DNA from: Megalobrama amblycephala
Lineage: Eukaryota > Chordata > Actinopteri > Cypriniformes > Xenocyprididae
Assembly (NCBI RefSeq): GCF_018812025.1
Contig: NC_063054.1
Span: 23,013,308-23,077,307 of the forward strand
Direction of reading: 5' to 3'
DNA: 64,000 nucleotides
The notes under the pieces were generated by a model that was not told the origin of the DNA, ran no database searches, and saw only the letters and a program-made list of their open reading frames with translations. This document shows positions 24,776 through 35,979 of this stretch, in pieces (position 1 is the stretch's first letter; every line of letters starts with the position of its first letter). A program made the translations under genes and the position numbers.

Positions 24776-25145
24776 CACTTTCAAATGAAAATTGGCCCAA
24801 GCTTTACTCACCCTAAAGCCATCCTAAGTATATATGACTCTCTTCTTTCTGATGAAAACAATTGGAGAAATAGTAATAAATACCCTGACGCATCCAAGCT
24901 TTATAATGGCAGTGAACGGGGGTCACTAGTATGAGCTGAAGAAAGTGCTTCCATCTACATCCATCCATCATAAACGTGTACTCCACACAGCTCCGGGGGG
25001 TTAATAAAGGCCTTCTGAAGCAAAAGATATGTTTGTGTAAAAAAAAAAAAAAAAAATTCCATATTTAACAAGTTATGAAGTAAAATATCTAGCTTCCGCC
25101 ATACCGCCTTCCGTATTCAATGTACAAGGAAAGTGTAAAACTCTT
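24776..25145. mobile_element. Truncated palindromic AGGATTAGTTCAC element (left half only)
   Basis: TTAA at 24772-24775 then AGGATTAGTTCACTTTC. The left half runs as in 47437-48161 up to CGCCTTCCGTATTCAA, then stops; no right half follows. A poly-A run lies at about 25041-25058. Confidence 0.85.
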
Positions 25146-25323
25146 GAAAAAAGCAAAAACTAAACCGATCGATGTTCACCAACTACCCAACGCTGGCTGA
25201 AGGCTGACCATCGGCTTGGTGTGTCCTGGCCATTAGTGTGCTGTCTTGTACAGCAAGCAGCTCATCATGTTGAGAGCTATAAAAAGCACAGGAAATTTAA
25301 TTTGTAATAACTTTGATATATAC

Positions 25324-25517
25324 CATGGGTGTCCAGACTCAGTCCTGGAGGGCCAATGTCCTGCAGAATTTAGCTCCAACTTGCCTCAACACACCTGCCT
25401 GAAAGTTTCTAGTATGCCTAATTAGAGCTTGATTAGCTGTTTCAAATGTGTTTAATTGGGGTTGAACCTAAACTCTGCAGGACAGTGGCCCTCCAGGACC
25501 GAGTTTGGACACCCCTG
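25324..25517. mobile_element. hAT-type MITE, 194 bp
   Basis: A perfect 8-bp target duplication ATATATAC flanks it (25316-25323 and 25518-25525). The ends are C-A-T-GGGTGTCCAGACTC and, inverted, CAGGGGTGTCCAAACTC, continuing as TCCTGGAGGGCC. An 8-bp duplication with CAGGGGTG ends is the hAT pattern. No coding capacity. Confidence 0.93.
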
Positions 25518-25549
25518 ATATATACTGTCAACATATAATAGGTGCCTAT

Positions 25550-26355
25550 TCCAAGCATTTCCTTATGTATACATTATAACTAGCTCTTTGACCTATATAG
25601 TGCAATGGGACTGAATCAAATTCTTCATGTAAGACCTGCAGGGGGAACATGCACTGAAAATTGTGTGCAAAGGGCAAGAGGCAGCTCTGCGAAACCTCCC
25701 TGCAGAAATTTATATCTGACATATCACCAACATCAAGAGGACCTGCAGGAGCCACCTGACAAAGACAAACGTTTCGTTCGAAAGGTTGAAGTAGCAATCC
25801 GACGATTTACTCCCTTTATTTTTCAGGGCTCAGGAATCAAAAAGTGAATAAATCAAAAAGAAGCCCTATGACAGATTCAGGTCATAGGCTGAGCAGACAT
25901 TTAATCACAAGAGAGACATCGAGAGCAATATGTTTGTGTGTAGTTAGAGTAATGTTGATGGACTATTATTAAAAACCACAGTTTATATTAAACTGTTGAC
26001 AGGGCGAATCCACGGCATGATTAAATGCACATTGCACAAGGATCACAAACATTTGCTTTACATGTGAAAGTTCACCAACAGTTGATTCATTTTAAATGTG
26101 TTTAATGTTAGTGTGCAGCAGCATCAGTGATGGGGAAAACTATTTTGAAAATGTAACTTGGGATAATAAAATGTAGAATGTGCATAATTGAAAGTATTTT
26201 GCCTAATTTAAATCTGCTGTTTTAAATCGACTCATTTAAGTACAATTAAATAGAAAAGCATAAGTATAATAGTATAAAAAAGAAATATTTAATTGGTCAA
26301 AAGTGAGACAAAACAGTTGCAACAAAAAAAAAAAAATGCATTTTTTTTCTTCTTT
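25550..26355. other. Non-repetitive region; candidate regulatory segment about 25560-26080
   Basis: Complex sequence without repeat signature, including CCCTTTATTTTTCAGGGCTCAG and GGCATGATTAAATGCACATTG. Two overlapping frames on opposite strands (25546-25847) lack any domain. Bases 26090-26355 are AT-rich. Confidence 0.35.
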
Positions 26356-26359
26356 TTTT

Positions 26360-26540
26360 CCATTCTATTCATTAAAGGATTCTGTAAAACAAATTGACAC
26401 ACACAAAAAAATTACAGCTGTTTTCAACATTAATAAAAATATTGTTTGAGATTTGTTGACAACCAAATCAGCATATTAGAATGATTTCTGAAGGATCATG
26501 TGACACTAAAGACTGGAATAATGATGCTGAAATGCATCCT
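26360..26540 (-). repeat. LINE/SINE 3' tail fragment
   Basis: On the minus strand it reads GTGTCACATGATCCTTCAGAA then ATCATTCTAATATGCTGATT, the same family as 17481-17728. Confidence 0.75.
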
Positions 26541-26699
26541 CTTTTTAAACATTTTAAAAATCTCACAAATCCCAAACTATTGAATGATAGTGTACATTAT
26601 AATATGTTTTAATATGTATTGTAATAAGTATGATAATGCTACATATTTTCTGGTGAACCATTCAAATGAAGTAATTTACTAGGTATGCAAGCATTTATG

Positions 26700-27290
26700 C
26701 GAGTGCATTATAAAATTAGATCTTCAGTTCACTTTCCTATTCTCTCCGACCGCAAAGCACTTGAACGTGCCATACTAATTACGACTTCAGAAATGGGAAG
26801 TATCATCTGACAAGCATGTGAAGGCAGCGCTACTCTTCCTACATTTAAATTAGACTGAATCTGTTGTCACGTCTGTCTTCTGGACACTTTCTCACACCAG
26901 CCTTGTCACGTATTTTAAAGTCAATTTGGCTTAGCCGCTCACGCACTCTCTTGCATGCGTACACACCGTGTCCTGCCTAGGAGATTGGAACAATTGTCTC
27001 CTCCATGCACAACATTCCCCCTCCCTGCCTGATTTGGGGCAAGCCGCATGGAGAGCCTGCCCCGGGTGTTATCAGGGACCAGCCAATGAATATACAGTTA
27101 AACAAACAGCCATCTAAGTCTAAGACCACCATGGATAACGTTATTATGTCCCGCGTCTGCGGCGGCATGGGGCGGAAGAAAGAGGCAGGCCCCGTTTGAG
27201 AAACTCTTGTGGGGATTTAACCGCAGCAGAATTCTGATCGGGCTTGGAACTGGTCCCAGAAAGCCGAGTTAATAGCCTTTCACTCCATTG
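26700..27290. other. Candidate conserved non-coding/regulatory segment
   Basis: This is among the most complex and GC-balanced blocks of the window and carries no repeat signature. It holds GAACAATTGTC (SOX-like), CCAGCCAATGAATAT (CCAAT), and TTATCAGGG (GATA-like). Short frames on both strands from about 26977 to 27199 overlap each other and have no domain. Regulatory function is inferred from composition only. Confidence 0.4.
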
Positions 27291-27735
27291 AATAATGCTT
27301 TGAATCACTAATGTGGCTTGTATGCAGGGCCTGTAGTTTAACGTGCCTTTGAAAAGACTTCATTTCCGATGCTACATTGCAGCAAAGGAGAGAGCTAATG
27401 TGTTTGTCAAGGTCAGATTCTGTGCTTCTCTGCTCACACATGGACACCCAGGGTCCAAAATTAACATTAAGTTTTAAAATGGGCTTTGGTGAGAAAATTA
27501 AACACAACTCGTCAGTGGACAGTAACTGCAGCGTAACACTTGGTTTGGTTTATAAAAAGTTAAATAGTCAGAATGCTAATGTGACCAATTCTAATGTAAA
27601 TGACTCAATTCAGTGATTCAAATCAAAGTCATGTAAACGAAACAGCTGTAAACATCTTTTTTCCCCCTAGAACTCCATGTGGCAACACATATGGATTAAA
27701 GACCCCCTGTGGTGAAAATCAAGTTTTTAATGTTG
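27291..27735. other. Unclassified sequence, probably ending in an older repeat
   Basis: From about 27697 the sequence TTAAAGACCCCCTGTGGTGA continues across the hAT insertion into 28460 and beyond, and looks like one older dispersed repeat. The rest shows nothing recognisable. Confidence 0.35.
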
Positions 27736-27743
27736 TTTATATG

Positions 27744-28451
27744 CAGTGGCGTAACTTTGTTTTAAAAAGTAGGTGGGACAGGAATGTGTATGTGGGGGGG
27801 GGGGATTATTAGAATAATAATATATGATATTAAAATGAATATGATAGTTTCTACCTCACATCTGCTATAATACAATATGTCGTTAGTCTCGATAGTATAC
27901 GTTAGTTAATAAATACGTGGATCCGCTTCTGTTAATAGATTGTCCTGATGGACTTGTGGCAGCATTTTCGTTTAGCGTGCAAGAGGTTCTGGGTTCTAAT
28001 CCATCCATGTATGATTTTTTTTTTTTTACATTTTTTTTTTTTTCTCATTAAAACCAAAGATGTTCATCAGTGATTGTATATCAAGAGTAGGGGCACGTTT
28101 ATGTGTATTTTGTTTTGTGATTTCAACGTAACGAATAGAGAGTCTCTGCAAAAGTAAAGCGATAGACTGAAGCACTCGTCCGTGTGAATCCGCAGTATGC
28201 ACGAGCGCCAAGAGAACACTGCTGCACCTCTGATAACAGTGACATCGAGCACTCAACATGATTTCAAAAACAACACATCCCAGCGCCAGATCGCCTATTA
28301 TTAACACAAATTGATAATCAACTAGAGGTGTTTCTTTTGTATTAGATATCCGTGCCGCGAGATGTTTCAAAAAGTGGTGGGGACAATATCGACCCTTTCA
28401 AAAAGTGGTGGGGACATGTCCCACCTGTCCCACCCGCAAATTATGCCTATG
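27744..28451. mobile_element. hAT-type non-autonomous transposon, 708 bp
   Basis: A perfect 8-bp target duplication TTTATATG flanks it (27736-27743 and 28452-28459). Left end CAGTGGCGTAACTTTG; right end inverted CATAGGCATAATTTG; both continue to GTGGGACAGG. Near the right end the 18-bp motif CAAAAAGTGGTGGGGACA occurs twice in tandem (about 28367 and 28401), as subterminal transposase sites often do. A 114-codon minus frame (28026-28370) shows no hAT domain. A tRNA B-box-like GGTTCTAATCC lies at 27992-28002. Confidence 0.92.
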
Positions 28452-28459
28452 TTTATATG

Positions 28460-29046
28460 TCTGTGGTGATTTTATTATGTTTTAAGACAAACTATGTGCA
28501 AATTCACAAGTCAACACCTGAGTATTGCTGACTCTTTTCTCTTTAAAACTGCAGTGAAAAAAGAACGGTTTGAAATCGCTATTGTTCCTTACGTCACAAA
28601 CTACTTTGTAACCAATCATGTCGATTACGATGTTATGATAAACTATATGCCTTTCTCCACTTATGTTCTAAGTTGTTCAAAGCATTTCTATGGATACTTA
28701 TTTTTATTGTGTAGCGTTTACTACCGTAAAGTTGACTGAGTGGATCTCTGAGCTGGCTTGAGTGAGTGGAGGCGGGGCTCATTTTCATATTCACGGGTCC
28801 GCGTGTAATAAATGAAGCAAGAGTGTCGAGTTACATTCAAGCTATTTTAAGACATGAATAAAAAAACTTTTCACAGGAAAAAAAACTTTTAAATATGTAA
28901 TTTTGGTGATCAAAGATGCATGTGTTTTAAGGGATAAATTATTACGGGGAACTTAAATCACCAAGGACTGAGGGATAAAATCAAAACAAATCTCTCACCT
29001 ATAGTTAAATATATTTATATTACATAGCTAAATAATCCTAGGTTAG

Positions 29047-29048
<2 letters not shown>
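28460..29048. other. Unclassified sequence, likely right part of an older repeat
   Basis: It continues the sequence broken by the hAT insertion. An 81-codon frame (28494-28739) has no recognisable domain. No border could be set. Confidence 0.3.

Positions 29049-29124
<76 letters not shown>
29049..29124. repeat. (GT)38 microsatellite
   Basis: Uninterrupted GT dinucleotides over 76 bp; likely length-variable between individuals. Confidence 0.98.
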
Positions 29125-29126
<2 letters not shown>

Positions 29127-30555
29127 CATTTTACCATTACTGGTTACGGTTTTTATTTTATTGCAGCAGTAGCTAAGCTAGTGGCTAATCTCCTAGTGCT
29201 AAACAAATCCAGTCTGTTAAGGAATTAGCTTACAAGCTAACTGAAAAAACTGAACAATAAATCTTTAATTTGACCATTTATAGCTTCTGTTATATAGCTG
29301 ATAATGTAAAATACATTCATTGATTTATCCACATAGTAAAACTTGCATGCATTAAGCAAATTTGAAGGATTTTTAATCAGGCTCTGAATAGAGAACCCAT
29401 CAACATTCTTTCAGCTAAGAGGATAAGTTTGGCAGGTAATTAAGAAGTTAATTTTGCATCCTGTGCTTAACAAAACTTCACACACGATGTGGCCTTACCG
29501 CTTATGTGAGCAAAGGCACACTTGTCAGAATTGAGGCGAAAGGAAAAAAACGACATGGTTCGAAAGAAGTATTGACAAATCTCTTTTCTCCTTGCCTGTC
29601 TGACCTCTCTCACTCCTTCTCTATCTGTGAATATCTCACTCCATTTCTTCAAAGGCATCCTCACACAGGCGCAAGTCTGAAAAGAATGGTATTCTAGTGC
29701 TAAAAGCCTGCCCCATATACCTATAAACCAATCAATAAAACATTTTCCTGCATTTCAGGCTCCAGCACAAAGAAATAAATAAAATCGAAGAATACATTTT
29801 TTATTCCTTCATGCTTGGCCAAGGTGTTTGCGCTCAGATACACCCATTAGTGAGATAATGTGATATATTGGGCTGAAGCCTGCTTAACTCTGACTCAATC
29901 AACACACCCATAACACCAACCCACGTAAACAAGACAATACCGTGATGGAAGGACGCTGAGAACAACAGAGTGCACCCATGATTCAGACAGTAAACAATTG
30001 CTTACATAATTGTCACAATGATAGAAAAAATAATGAGTGTGAATTTTTCTCTGGTGCTCTGAGATTATAGGTCTTTTGGTCATTCGGAGACGCATGGCTG
30101 GAGAGCGCTTGTACAGTGTTGCGAGGCATTACATTAGGCCACCGACTGTGGGTGGGTTTTTCCACAGTCAAAGCACATGACCTCAAGCAGCTTTCAGACT
30201 GACCGAGTAGCTTTCAAACTTCAAAGACACAAAGCACAAACATTAGAGTAATGCTAATTAAGCAACACTGAACATTAGATACACATGCATATGCCCCTAA
30301 TGCCCCTATTCATAAGTTCATACAGGAACACAAGTTCACGTTTCCATATAATCCCCAAATTTAGTCAAATAAACAGAATGAATGAATGGAATACTTTAAA
30401 ATTTAAGCTTGGTATAATTTGTTATTAATGTTACTTTCTTGAAAAAACTCCTTCGCCAAATCATGTGTTGAGTCGTAACATGCCAGAAAAACATAAAACA
30501 GGAAATGATGTCATAGAAAGGACTCTAGCACACAGTGATGAGGGTTTGCTGAAGT
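29125..30555. other. Unclassified non-coding sequence
   Basis: No exon, RNA gene or clear repeat. Frames near 29467-29697 and 29895-30095 are short and lack domains. Bases 30095-30240 are somewhat more complex. Confidence 0.4.
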
Positions 30556-30559
30556 CAAA

Positions 30560-30770
30560 AAGGCTGCATCTGAAATCGCATACTTCTCTACTATATAGTA
30601 GGCAAAAAACAGTATGTGACAAAAGAAGTATGTTCAAATTCTTAATCCTTTCACATGTAAGTTTAAAATATTCTGGCTGTGCCCCCAGTGTGAGTTTTTC
30701 AAGGCGACCATTATTTAGAACATATCACTTTATTGTTTCCATGGTGACGTAGCCACAATAGCTGTATGAC
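30560..30770. repeat. Fragment of a GGCTGCATCTGAAATCGCATAC repeat
   Basis: The block GCTGCATCTGAAATCGCATA with CTACTATATAGTAGGCAAAA is the end of a cyprinid MITE-like family I recognise. The other end is not evident, so class and border are uncertain. Confidence 0.5.
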
Positions 30771-30927
30771 TGATGATCTTCTTTTATTTCAGTTTTCCAT
30801 TTTTATTTAGAATATTAACAAATTTGTTAACTATAACATGATATAGCTGATATTCCGATTGTCAAATATGTGCAAGTGGATGTGTTTTGCTGTTTAAACA
30901 CCTTTATAACGATCGCGTTAGTTGAGC

Positions 30928-31744
30928 TATAGAGGGTATGCATCGACGTCACTTTCCCGCCGAAAGCGCGCTCCCTCAGCTGGACTGAGTGGCAAAAGAA
31001 GCTGCTGCGTGACTGGATTTAATAGAGGAAACTGCGAAAAACGCAAGTAAAACTGACGAATTACACTAAAGGTTGGAATTAAATGTGTTCCTTACAACTT
31101 GTCAAATAAACCTAATCCATGGATATTGCATGCAACCAGGAATCGTGTTTCCTGACATTTATATGTGCCTGATTTCGACAGCGGGGAGACACATAAAGCA
31201 AATCTGCCTGTGAATATTTTTTCTAACTACAATATAGATAGGTTTAAATCCGCGTAATCACTTATATCAATTTTATATCGTCATATTGTCCAGCCTTAAA
31301 ACATATATAGTTTTATAGTATAGTTTTTGTCAGTGTTGTTTATTTAAAAACTCCCAATTATGCAGAATATAAGATGGAAAATATTTAATTGATGAGTTGT
31401 CAACATAATATATAACAATACAATATATACGGTATGATTTTACACAAAATGATTACTGCAAATCCATTTTTATCTGCTGAAGTCAAGTTGTTTCTGTGAA
31501 TTACAGTGATCCATTTGCTTCTTTTTTCTGTAGCTTTCGGCAGTCTTTAAATATATACCTCAGGGTTTGTGTCAAAGCTATTTGTACAGTCAATCACAAA
31601 GCTCTTTCCCGTTTTGGATGTGTTTTGTGTGTTTTTCGCGACATTCACGCTGAAAACCAATGCTGCCGCTCAGTCTTTTGCCACTCAGTGGACGTGACCG
31701 CAGTCGTAACGGTCGACGGTGACGTCACGTGCATACCCTCTATA
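30928..31744. mobile_element. TATAGAGGGTATGCA element, 817 bp
   Basis: Inverted ends: left TATAGAGGGTATGCATCGACGTCAC, right inverted TATAGAGGGTATGCACGTGACGTCAC (each within about 25 bp). The outermost TATA may include a TA target duplication, which would suit Tc1/mariner, but this is undecided. Subterminal CCACTCAGTGG-like words also recur. A 116-codon frame (31496-31846) runs out of the element and has no known domain. Confidence 0.8.
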
Positions 31745-31849
31745 CTCGGGATGGGCGCCACCATGTTAGTTTGCGCTGTACTACAGAGAATTGGATTTGA
31801 TTTATTTACAAGGCGCGAATTCATCCACTTCTCCCGAAATACGTGAAAG

Positions 31850-33040
31850 TAATGCTGCATTCCAGGCAGGTTTTTGAGTCACGACTTCAAACCATGACTC
31901 ATGACTTTGTAGCGTTCCAGGCAAGTCACGCCAAACTGCCTGAGCACAAGGAGTTGTGGTAGCTAACGTTAGATGAAAACAAACCCGCACGGGGCTTATG
32001 CTCATTTGCAATCATTTCTACGACATACTTATCATTTCAGACACATAACATTGTAATACATAAGTGTGTGTATTATTTGTCATTATTATTATTAATTTGA
32101 TTGCAACGTTATATTGCCATAAAGTCTATTTCTCACCGTGTACCACTTGCATAAACACCGCATCTGTACTAGGGGCTGCCATTGTTTTTTCGCGGGCTAT
32201 GTGACGTCAGAGCACGGAACTGGGAGTACATCGATCTAGTATGAGTTCACGGGTGGGAAGTCACAGGTTTGACTGCCGTTCCAGTGCACTTTCACGGATA
32301 CAAGGTTAGAAAAAAGCGGGTTACAGGTTGAATAAAACGTGTCGTCTAATTATTATGGAAAGGATTGTTATTTTCGCTTATATAGACATCAATGTGTATT
32401 TTACAAACTCTAAATGTATTGTTTTGTTAGTACTTGTGTGTATTTAAATATGAAACCTAAAATAAACATTATGTGGTTGAAAACACTGCATATTTGTGAA
32501 ATATGAAAAGCGCTGAGCACGTCCGTCTCTGGTTTAGCGCCAGCCAACGCGCGCAAGCACATTTGAATAGAGTAAGTTACCTCAGGGATGACGCATTTTT
32601 GTAGGCAAAACCCAGAAGCGAGTTAGCATTTTAGGGCTTCCCGTTCCAACGCCGTAAAGTCTATGGGTTTTTGCTAAATCGCCTGAAATAAGGTCTGTGG
32701 TTAACAAAGCCTCTAAATATTTTCACGTTTTGATCTATGACATAAAACACACCAGTTATAACCCGCTTGTGATTTTTTTAAACCTTTACTGTGTCTTAAA
32801 AACGGCGGTTGCTAACAAATTGCTAAAAGAGACTACTTCCTTTGACGGGGACTTTAGACGTCATCATAACAAACAGGACATTTGGACTGCATTTCTCATG
32901 AAAAAGTGGATAAGTATTCATACACAGCACAGATCATAATCAGCGAGCATGTTTTTAAATAACGTTTTTTAAATACAGTTTGAGGAAGCTTGGTGGTGAT
33001 GACGTTGATCCGCGACCATGGTGTGCTGTAGTCCGTTTAT
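31850..33040. repeat. Probable dispersed repeats, borders not resolved
   Basis: About 31853-32315 begins GCATTCCAGGCAGGTTTTTG and ends near CTGCCGTTCCAGTGCACTTT; about 32520-33035 contains CGTAAAGTCTATGGGTTTTT and GACGGGGACTTTAGACGTCA. I recognise both as recurrent cyprinid sequence from memory, but the window holds no second copy to fix the ends. The GC-rich, CpG-retaining words suggest fairly young copies. Confidence 0.4.
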
Positions 33041-33286
33041 AGCCTACTGTTAGCTTTTTATATCTGACCACTTTATTTAGGCTTCAAAATGTATTTATGT
33101 TGTTTAACTGTATGAAACAAAAATGAAAAGTGAATTTCTAAGAACTTGGCAAGTGTTTTTAACTAGATCTTTTCTTTTCTTTGTTCTGAACATTGACTCA
33201 TACACACGGCATGATCTGTAGCTGTGCTTTCAGGTGCGGAAACAAAGCTCTTGCACATCCATGCATAGACAAATCAAAATACACAC

Positions 33287-33290
<4 letters not shown>

Positions 33291-33365
<75 letters not shown>
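33291..33365. repeat. (TA)n microsatellite, about 75 bp
   Basis: Uninterrupted TA dinucleotides, self-complementary and prone to cruciform formation. The YIYIYI frame across it is a by-product. Confidence 0.97.
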
Positions 33366-33368
<3 letters not shown>

Positions 33369-33429
33369 AAACTAATATACTTTTTATCCTTACATGACAT
33401 TTACCACACACACAGACACACAAATCCTG

Positions 33430-33965
33430 TTATGGCAGGTTGTCTTGATTGATGTAGCAGCTCCACTCAGGGTTAATATACGCTCATAAATTATGCATGA
33501 GATGATGCCATCTCTCTATTCTCCAGCACTCCATGGGGTACAACTGAGGCCCAAGTCAAGACATTTCTCCTGTCTCCGCTCTTCCTCTCTTTATTATGCT
33601 CTTCGCACAGAACGGGAGAGGAGGAGAGGGGTGGGGTTTTAACGGACAGACCTGGTGCATTCTTTTGGTATTTATTATTGAACTGTTTGAAATGGTAGAT
33701 ATCATGAATTAATAACATGCAAATCTTTCTCTGTGTGCCAGAGAGACCCATTCTTTTCACTTTCTATTCTGAACAAGTGCATGGAGTGGATAGATTTGTT
33801 TGTTTTATTTTGATTTATGTAATTACATTTCAGGGAACGCTCTAGGTATTGATATTAACCTATTGATTGATTCAGCTGTCACCCAAAGTTCATCTTTTCC
33901 CAATACGTTTCTCATTATTAAATATTTGTTTACTGAAAATACAATAAAGAAGAATCCTGCCCTGC
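33430..33965. other. Candidate regulatory segment (about 33430-33790), then AT-rich sequence
   Basis: The first 360 bp are complex and hold TCATAAATTATGCATGA, ACATGCAAAT (octamer) and CATGAATTAATAACATG, the homeodomain/POU words common in developmental enhancers. An 89-codon minus frame (33491-33760) has no domain. An AATA tetranucleotide tract follows at 33966-33996. Confidence 0.35.
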
Positions 33966-33996
33966 TAATAAATAAATAAATAAATAAATAAATAAA
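33966..33996. repeat. (AATA)n microsatellite
   Basis: About eight perfect AATA units. Confidence 0.95.
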
Positions 33997-34078
33997 CAAA
34001 CAGCTGAAACCAGCCTAAGACTATTTGATGGTATTAACGTGGCCAACACTTTTATATTTTGGGGAAATTATCGCTTTT

Positions 34079-34266
34079 GGTTACACTTTATTACGATGGT
34101 CCACATTCTACTGACTATAAGTAACTTTAAATCAACATGCATGCAACTAAAACTCTCAGAGTATTAGTAGACTGTTAGATTATAGGGTTAGTAGAATAAG
34201 TTGACATATAGTTGCTAAGTTACTGATATCTAAATGGGACCATCAAAATAAAAATAAAGTGGTACC
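34079..34266. mobile_element. GGTTACACTTTATT MITE, 188 bp
   Basis: Left end GGTTACACTTTATTACGATGG; right end inverted GGTACCACTTTATTTTTATT. Inner words (GATGGTCC against GATGGTCCC inverted) also match. It belongs to the same broad group as 37631-37832, 51429-53250 and 23611-25145. Confidence 0.75.
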
Positions 34267-35167
34267 TTACTATACTCAAAAGCAAGAAAAGTGTCCAAAA
34301 CCCCTTAAAACCAGCCAACAGACCAGCCTGGGAGACTAGCAAACCAGTTTAAGCTTGTTTTTTTTTTTTTGGGTATGAAATAAAAACCCCAATAATTTTA
34401 AACAGTGATTTGGTACGGAATGATGTCATAATTCAAATGTGGCCTTTGTTAACTGTGAAATACAATAAAAAGTTTGAGATAACGCAGCTCTTAGAGATTT
34501 TTTAGACAAGGTTACCTCTCCATGAACTCTACATTCTGCATTCTCTGACAAGAAGATATCAATTTCTGTCAGAGATAGCTGAAACATGAAATCTTAAATG
34601 CTGTATGGCGTATTATATTGATGTACGTCAAGATCCTTCAGGTTGAATCAAGGTGGTGTGCGTGTGTGCGTGCATGTGTGTTCAGTTAAAGTTGATTATG
34701 ACTGCTTGTAAAACAGCATTGAGAAAAGAGGTGTGTCCACACACATAGACTGACAGTGGCCACCACTTCTATAATACCCCCTGGAAGGCGGGACCTATGG
34801 CTTGGTGGAATCCCTGATGAGCATCTTTGACATTGATTGATGAGGCTCGGTTTCATCCAGGGCACAGAAGCCTGGCCCCCTCCTGCTATTTCAGGCCTGT
34901 CTTCACGCTGGTCCATTTCTCATAAATGACAATCGTCAAGCTCAGCGGTTTGAAGCTGTCATGATGACCAGTGTTCACATAAGAAAACAATGTTTAAGTT
35001 ACCATAACAACCAAGAGTGAATTGGGGCAACAGGTGTCCATTTTTTAGCAGCAGATGGGCTTATTGTAAATCATATGCACAAGCCTACATAGGCTCATTG
35101 GAAAAGTATGCATCGACCTTTTTTTGGCAAAACTCAAAAACTTACCTATAAATACAATTCACTGAAA
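34267..35167. other. Non-repetitive stretch; candidate regulatory segment about 34690-34930
   Basis: Bases 34270-34380 contain CCAGCC-type words of a known minisatellite-like cyprinid repeat and a poly-T. Bases 34690-34930 are complex, with GACATTGATTGATGAGG (PBX/HOX-like) and no repeat signature. The rest shows nothing. Confidence 0.35.
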
Positions 35168-35171
35168 TTAA

Positions 35172-35725
35172 AGGATTAGTTCACTTTCAAATAAAATTTT
35201 CTTGATAATTTACTCACCCTCATGTCGAAAAGAAATTAAGGTTTTTGATGAAAACATTCCAGGATTATTCTCCTTATAATGGACTTCAATGGCCTCCAAA
35301 CAGTTTAAGGTCAAAATTACAGTTTCAGTGCAGCTTCAAAGGGCTTTAAACGATACCAGACGAGGAATAAGGGTCTTATCTATAGAAACGATCAGTCATT
35401 TTCGAAAAAAATGTAAATGTATATGCTTTATATAAACAAATGATTGCCTTCCAAGTGCTACCACCAAAACCGCACTTTCGTATTCTTCAAAAAGCTTATG
35501 CTGTACTTCCTACGCCTTCCCTATTCTACTTACGGAAAAAATGGAACTGGCGCTGCGTTCGCTCCATAAGTAGAATAGGGAAGGCATAGGAAGTACAGCG
35601 TAAGCTTTTTTAAATTTCTTTTCCTTAATTTCTTTTCGACTGAAGAAAGAAAGTCATGAGCATCTTGGATGGCATGGGGGTAAGTAAATTATCAGGAAAA
35701 TTTTATTTGAAAGTGAACTAATACT
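35172..35725. mobile_element. Palindromic AGGATTAGTTCAC element, short variant, 554 bp
   Basis: TTAA at 35168-35171 and 35726-35729. Left end AGGATTAGTTCACTTTC, right end GAAAGTGAACTAATACT. The core is an inverted repeat (GTACTTCCTACGCCTTCCC near 35502 and its complement near 35577). The left half carries extra sequence absent on the right. Confidence 0.9.
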
Positions 35726-35798
35726 TTAACACTAGTGGCAGCAAAACAACTGTTATTCCTTTTCACAATTTTTTTTATATGAATATTTTTTTTTTTAC

Positions 35799-35975
35799 AA
35801 AAACCCATCACTTCACTTCAGAAAACCTTTATTAACCCCATGGAGCCGTATGAATGGACAAGCCAGGACATATTTGAATAAAACTCTGCCTGAAAGAAGA
35901 TAGTCATATACACCTAGGATGGCTTGAGGGTGTGCAAATCATGGGATAATTTTCATTTTTAGGTGAACTAACCCT
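35799..35975. mobile_element. Right-half fragment of an AGGGTTAGTTCAC palindromic element
   Basis: It ends GGTGAACTAACCCT followed by TTAA (35976-35979) and carries GTCATATACACCTAGGATGG. The left half is missing. It lies about 70 bp from the complete element before it. Confidence 0.75.
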
Positions 35976-35979
35976 TTAA

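Larger units (their letters stand above)
23611..25145. mobile_element. TTGGTCCCACTTTATATTAGG element containing two nested TTAA insertions
   Basis: The left end reads GGTCCCACTTTATATTAGG and GGCCTTAACTACTATGTA. Its inverted counterpart TGTAAGTGCATAGTAGTTAA lies at 24746-24775, where a second element begins. The host thus holds a complete palindromic element (23806-24616) and the truncated one at 24776. The outer right end of the host is missing, so the right border is approximate. Confidence 0.75.

Noticed and set aside
27960..28010. tRNA gene
   Set aside because: Only a B-box-like word is present; there is no cloverleaf, acceptor stem or clear A box.
28026..28370. 114-codon minus-strand frame as a hAT transposase remnant
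   Set aside because: It lies within a hAT element but shows none of the hAT or BED zinc-finger motifs; the element looks non-autonomous.
31496..31846. 116-codon frame
   Set aside because: It crosses the right border of the 30928-31744 element and has no domain.
33234..33452. Frame with repeated Tyr-Ile
   Set aside because: It is simply the translation of the (TA)n microsatellite.
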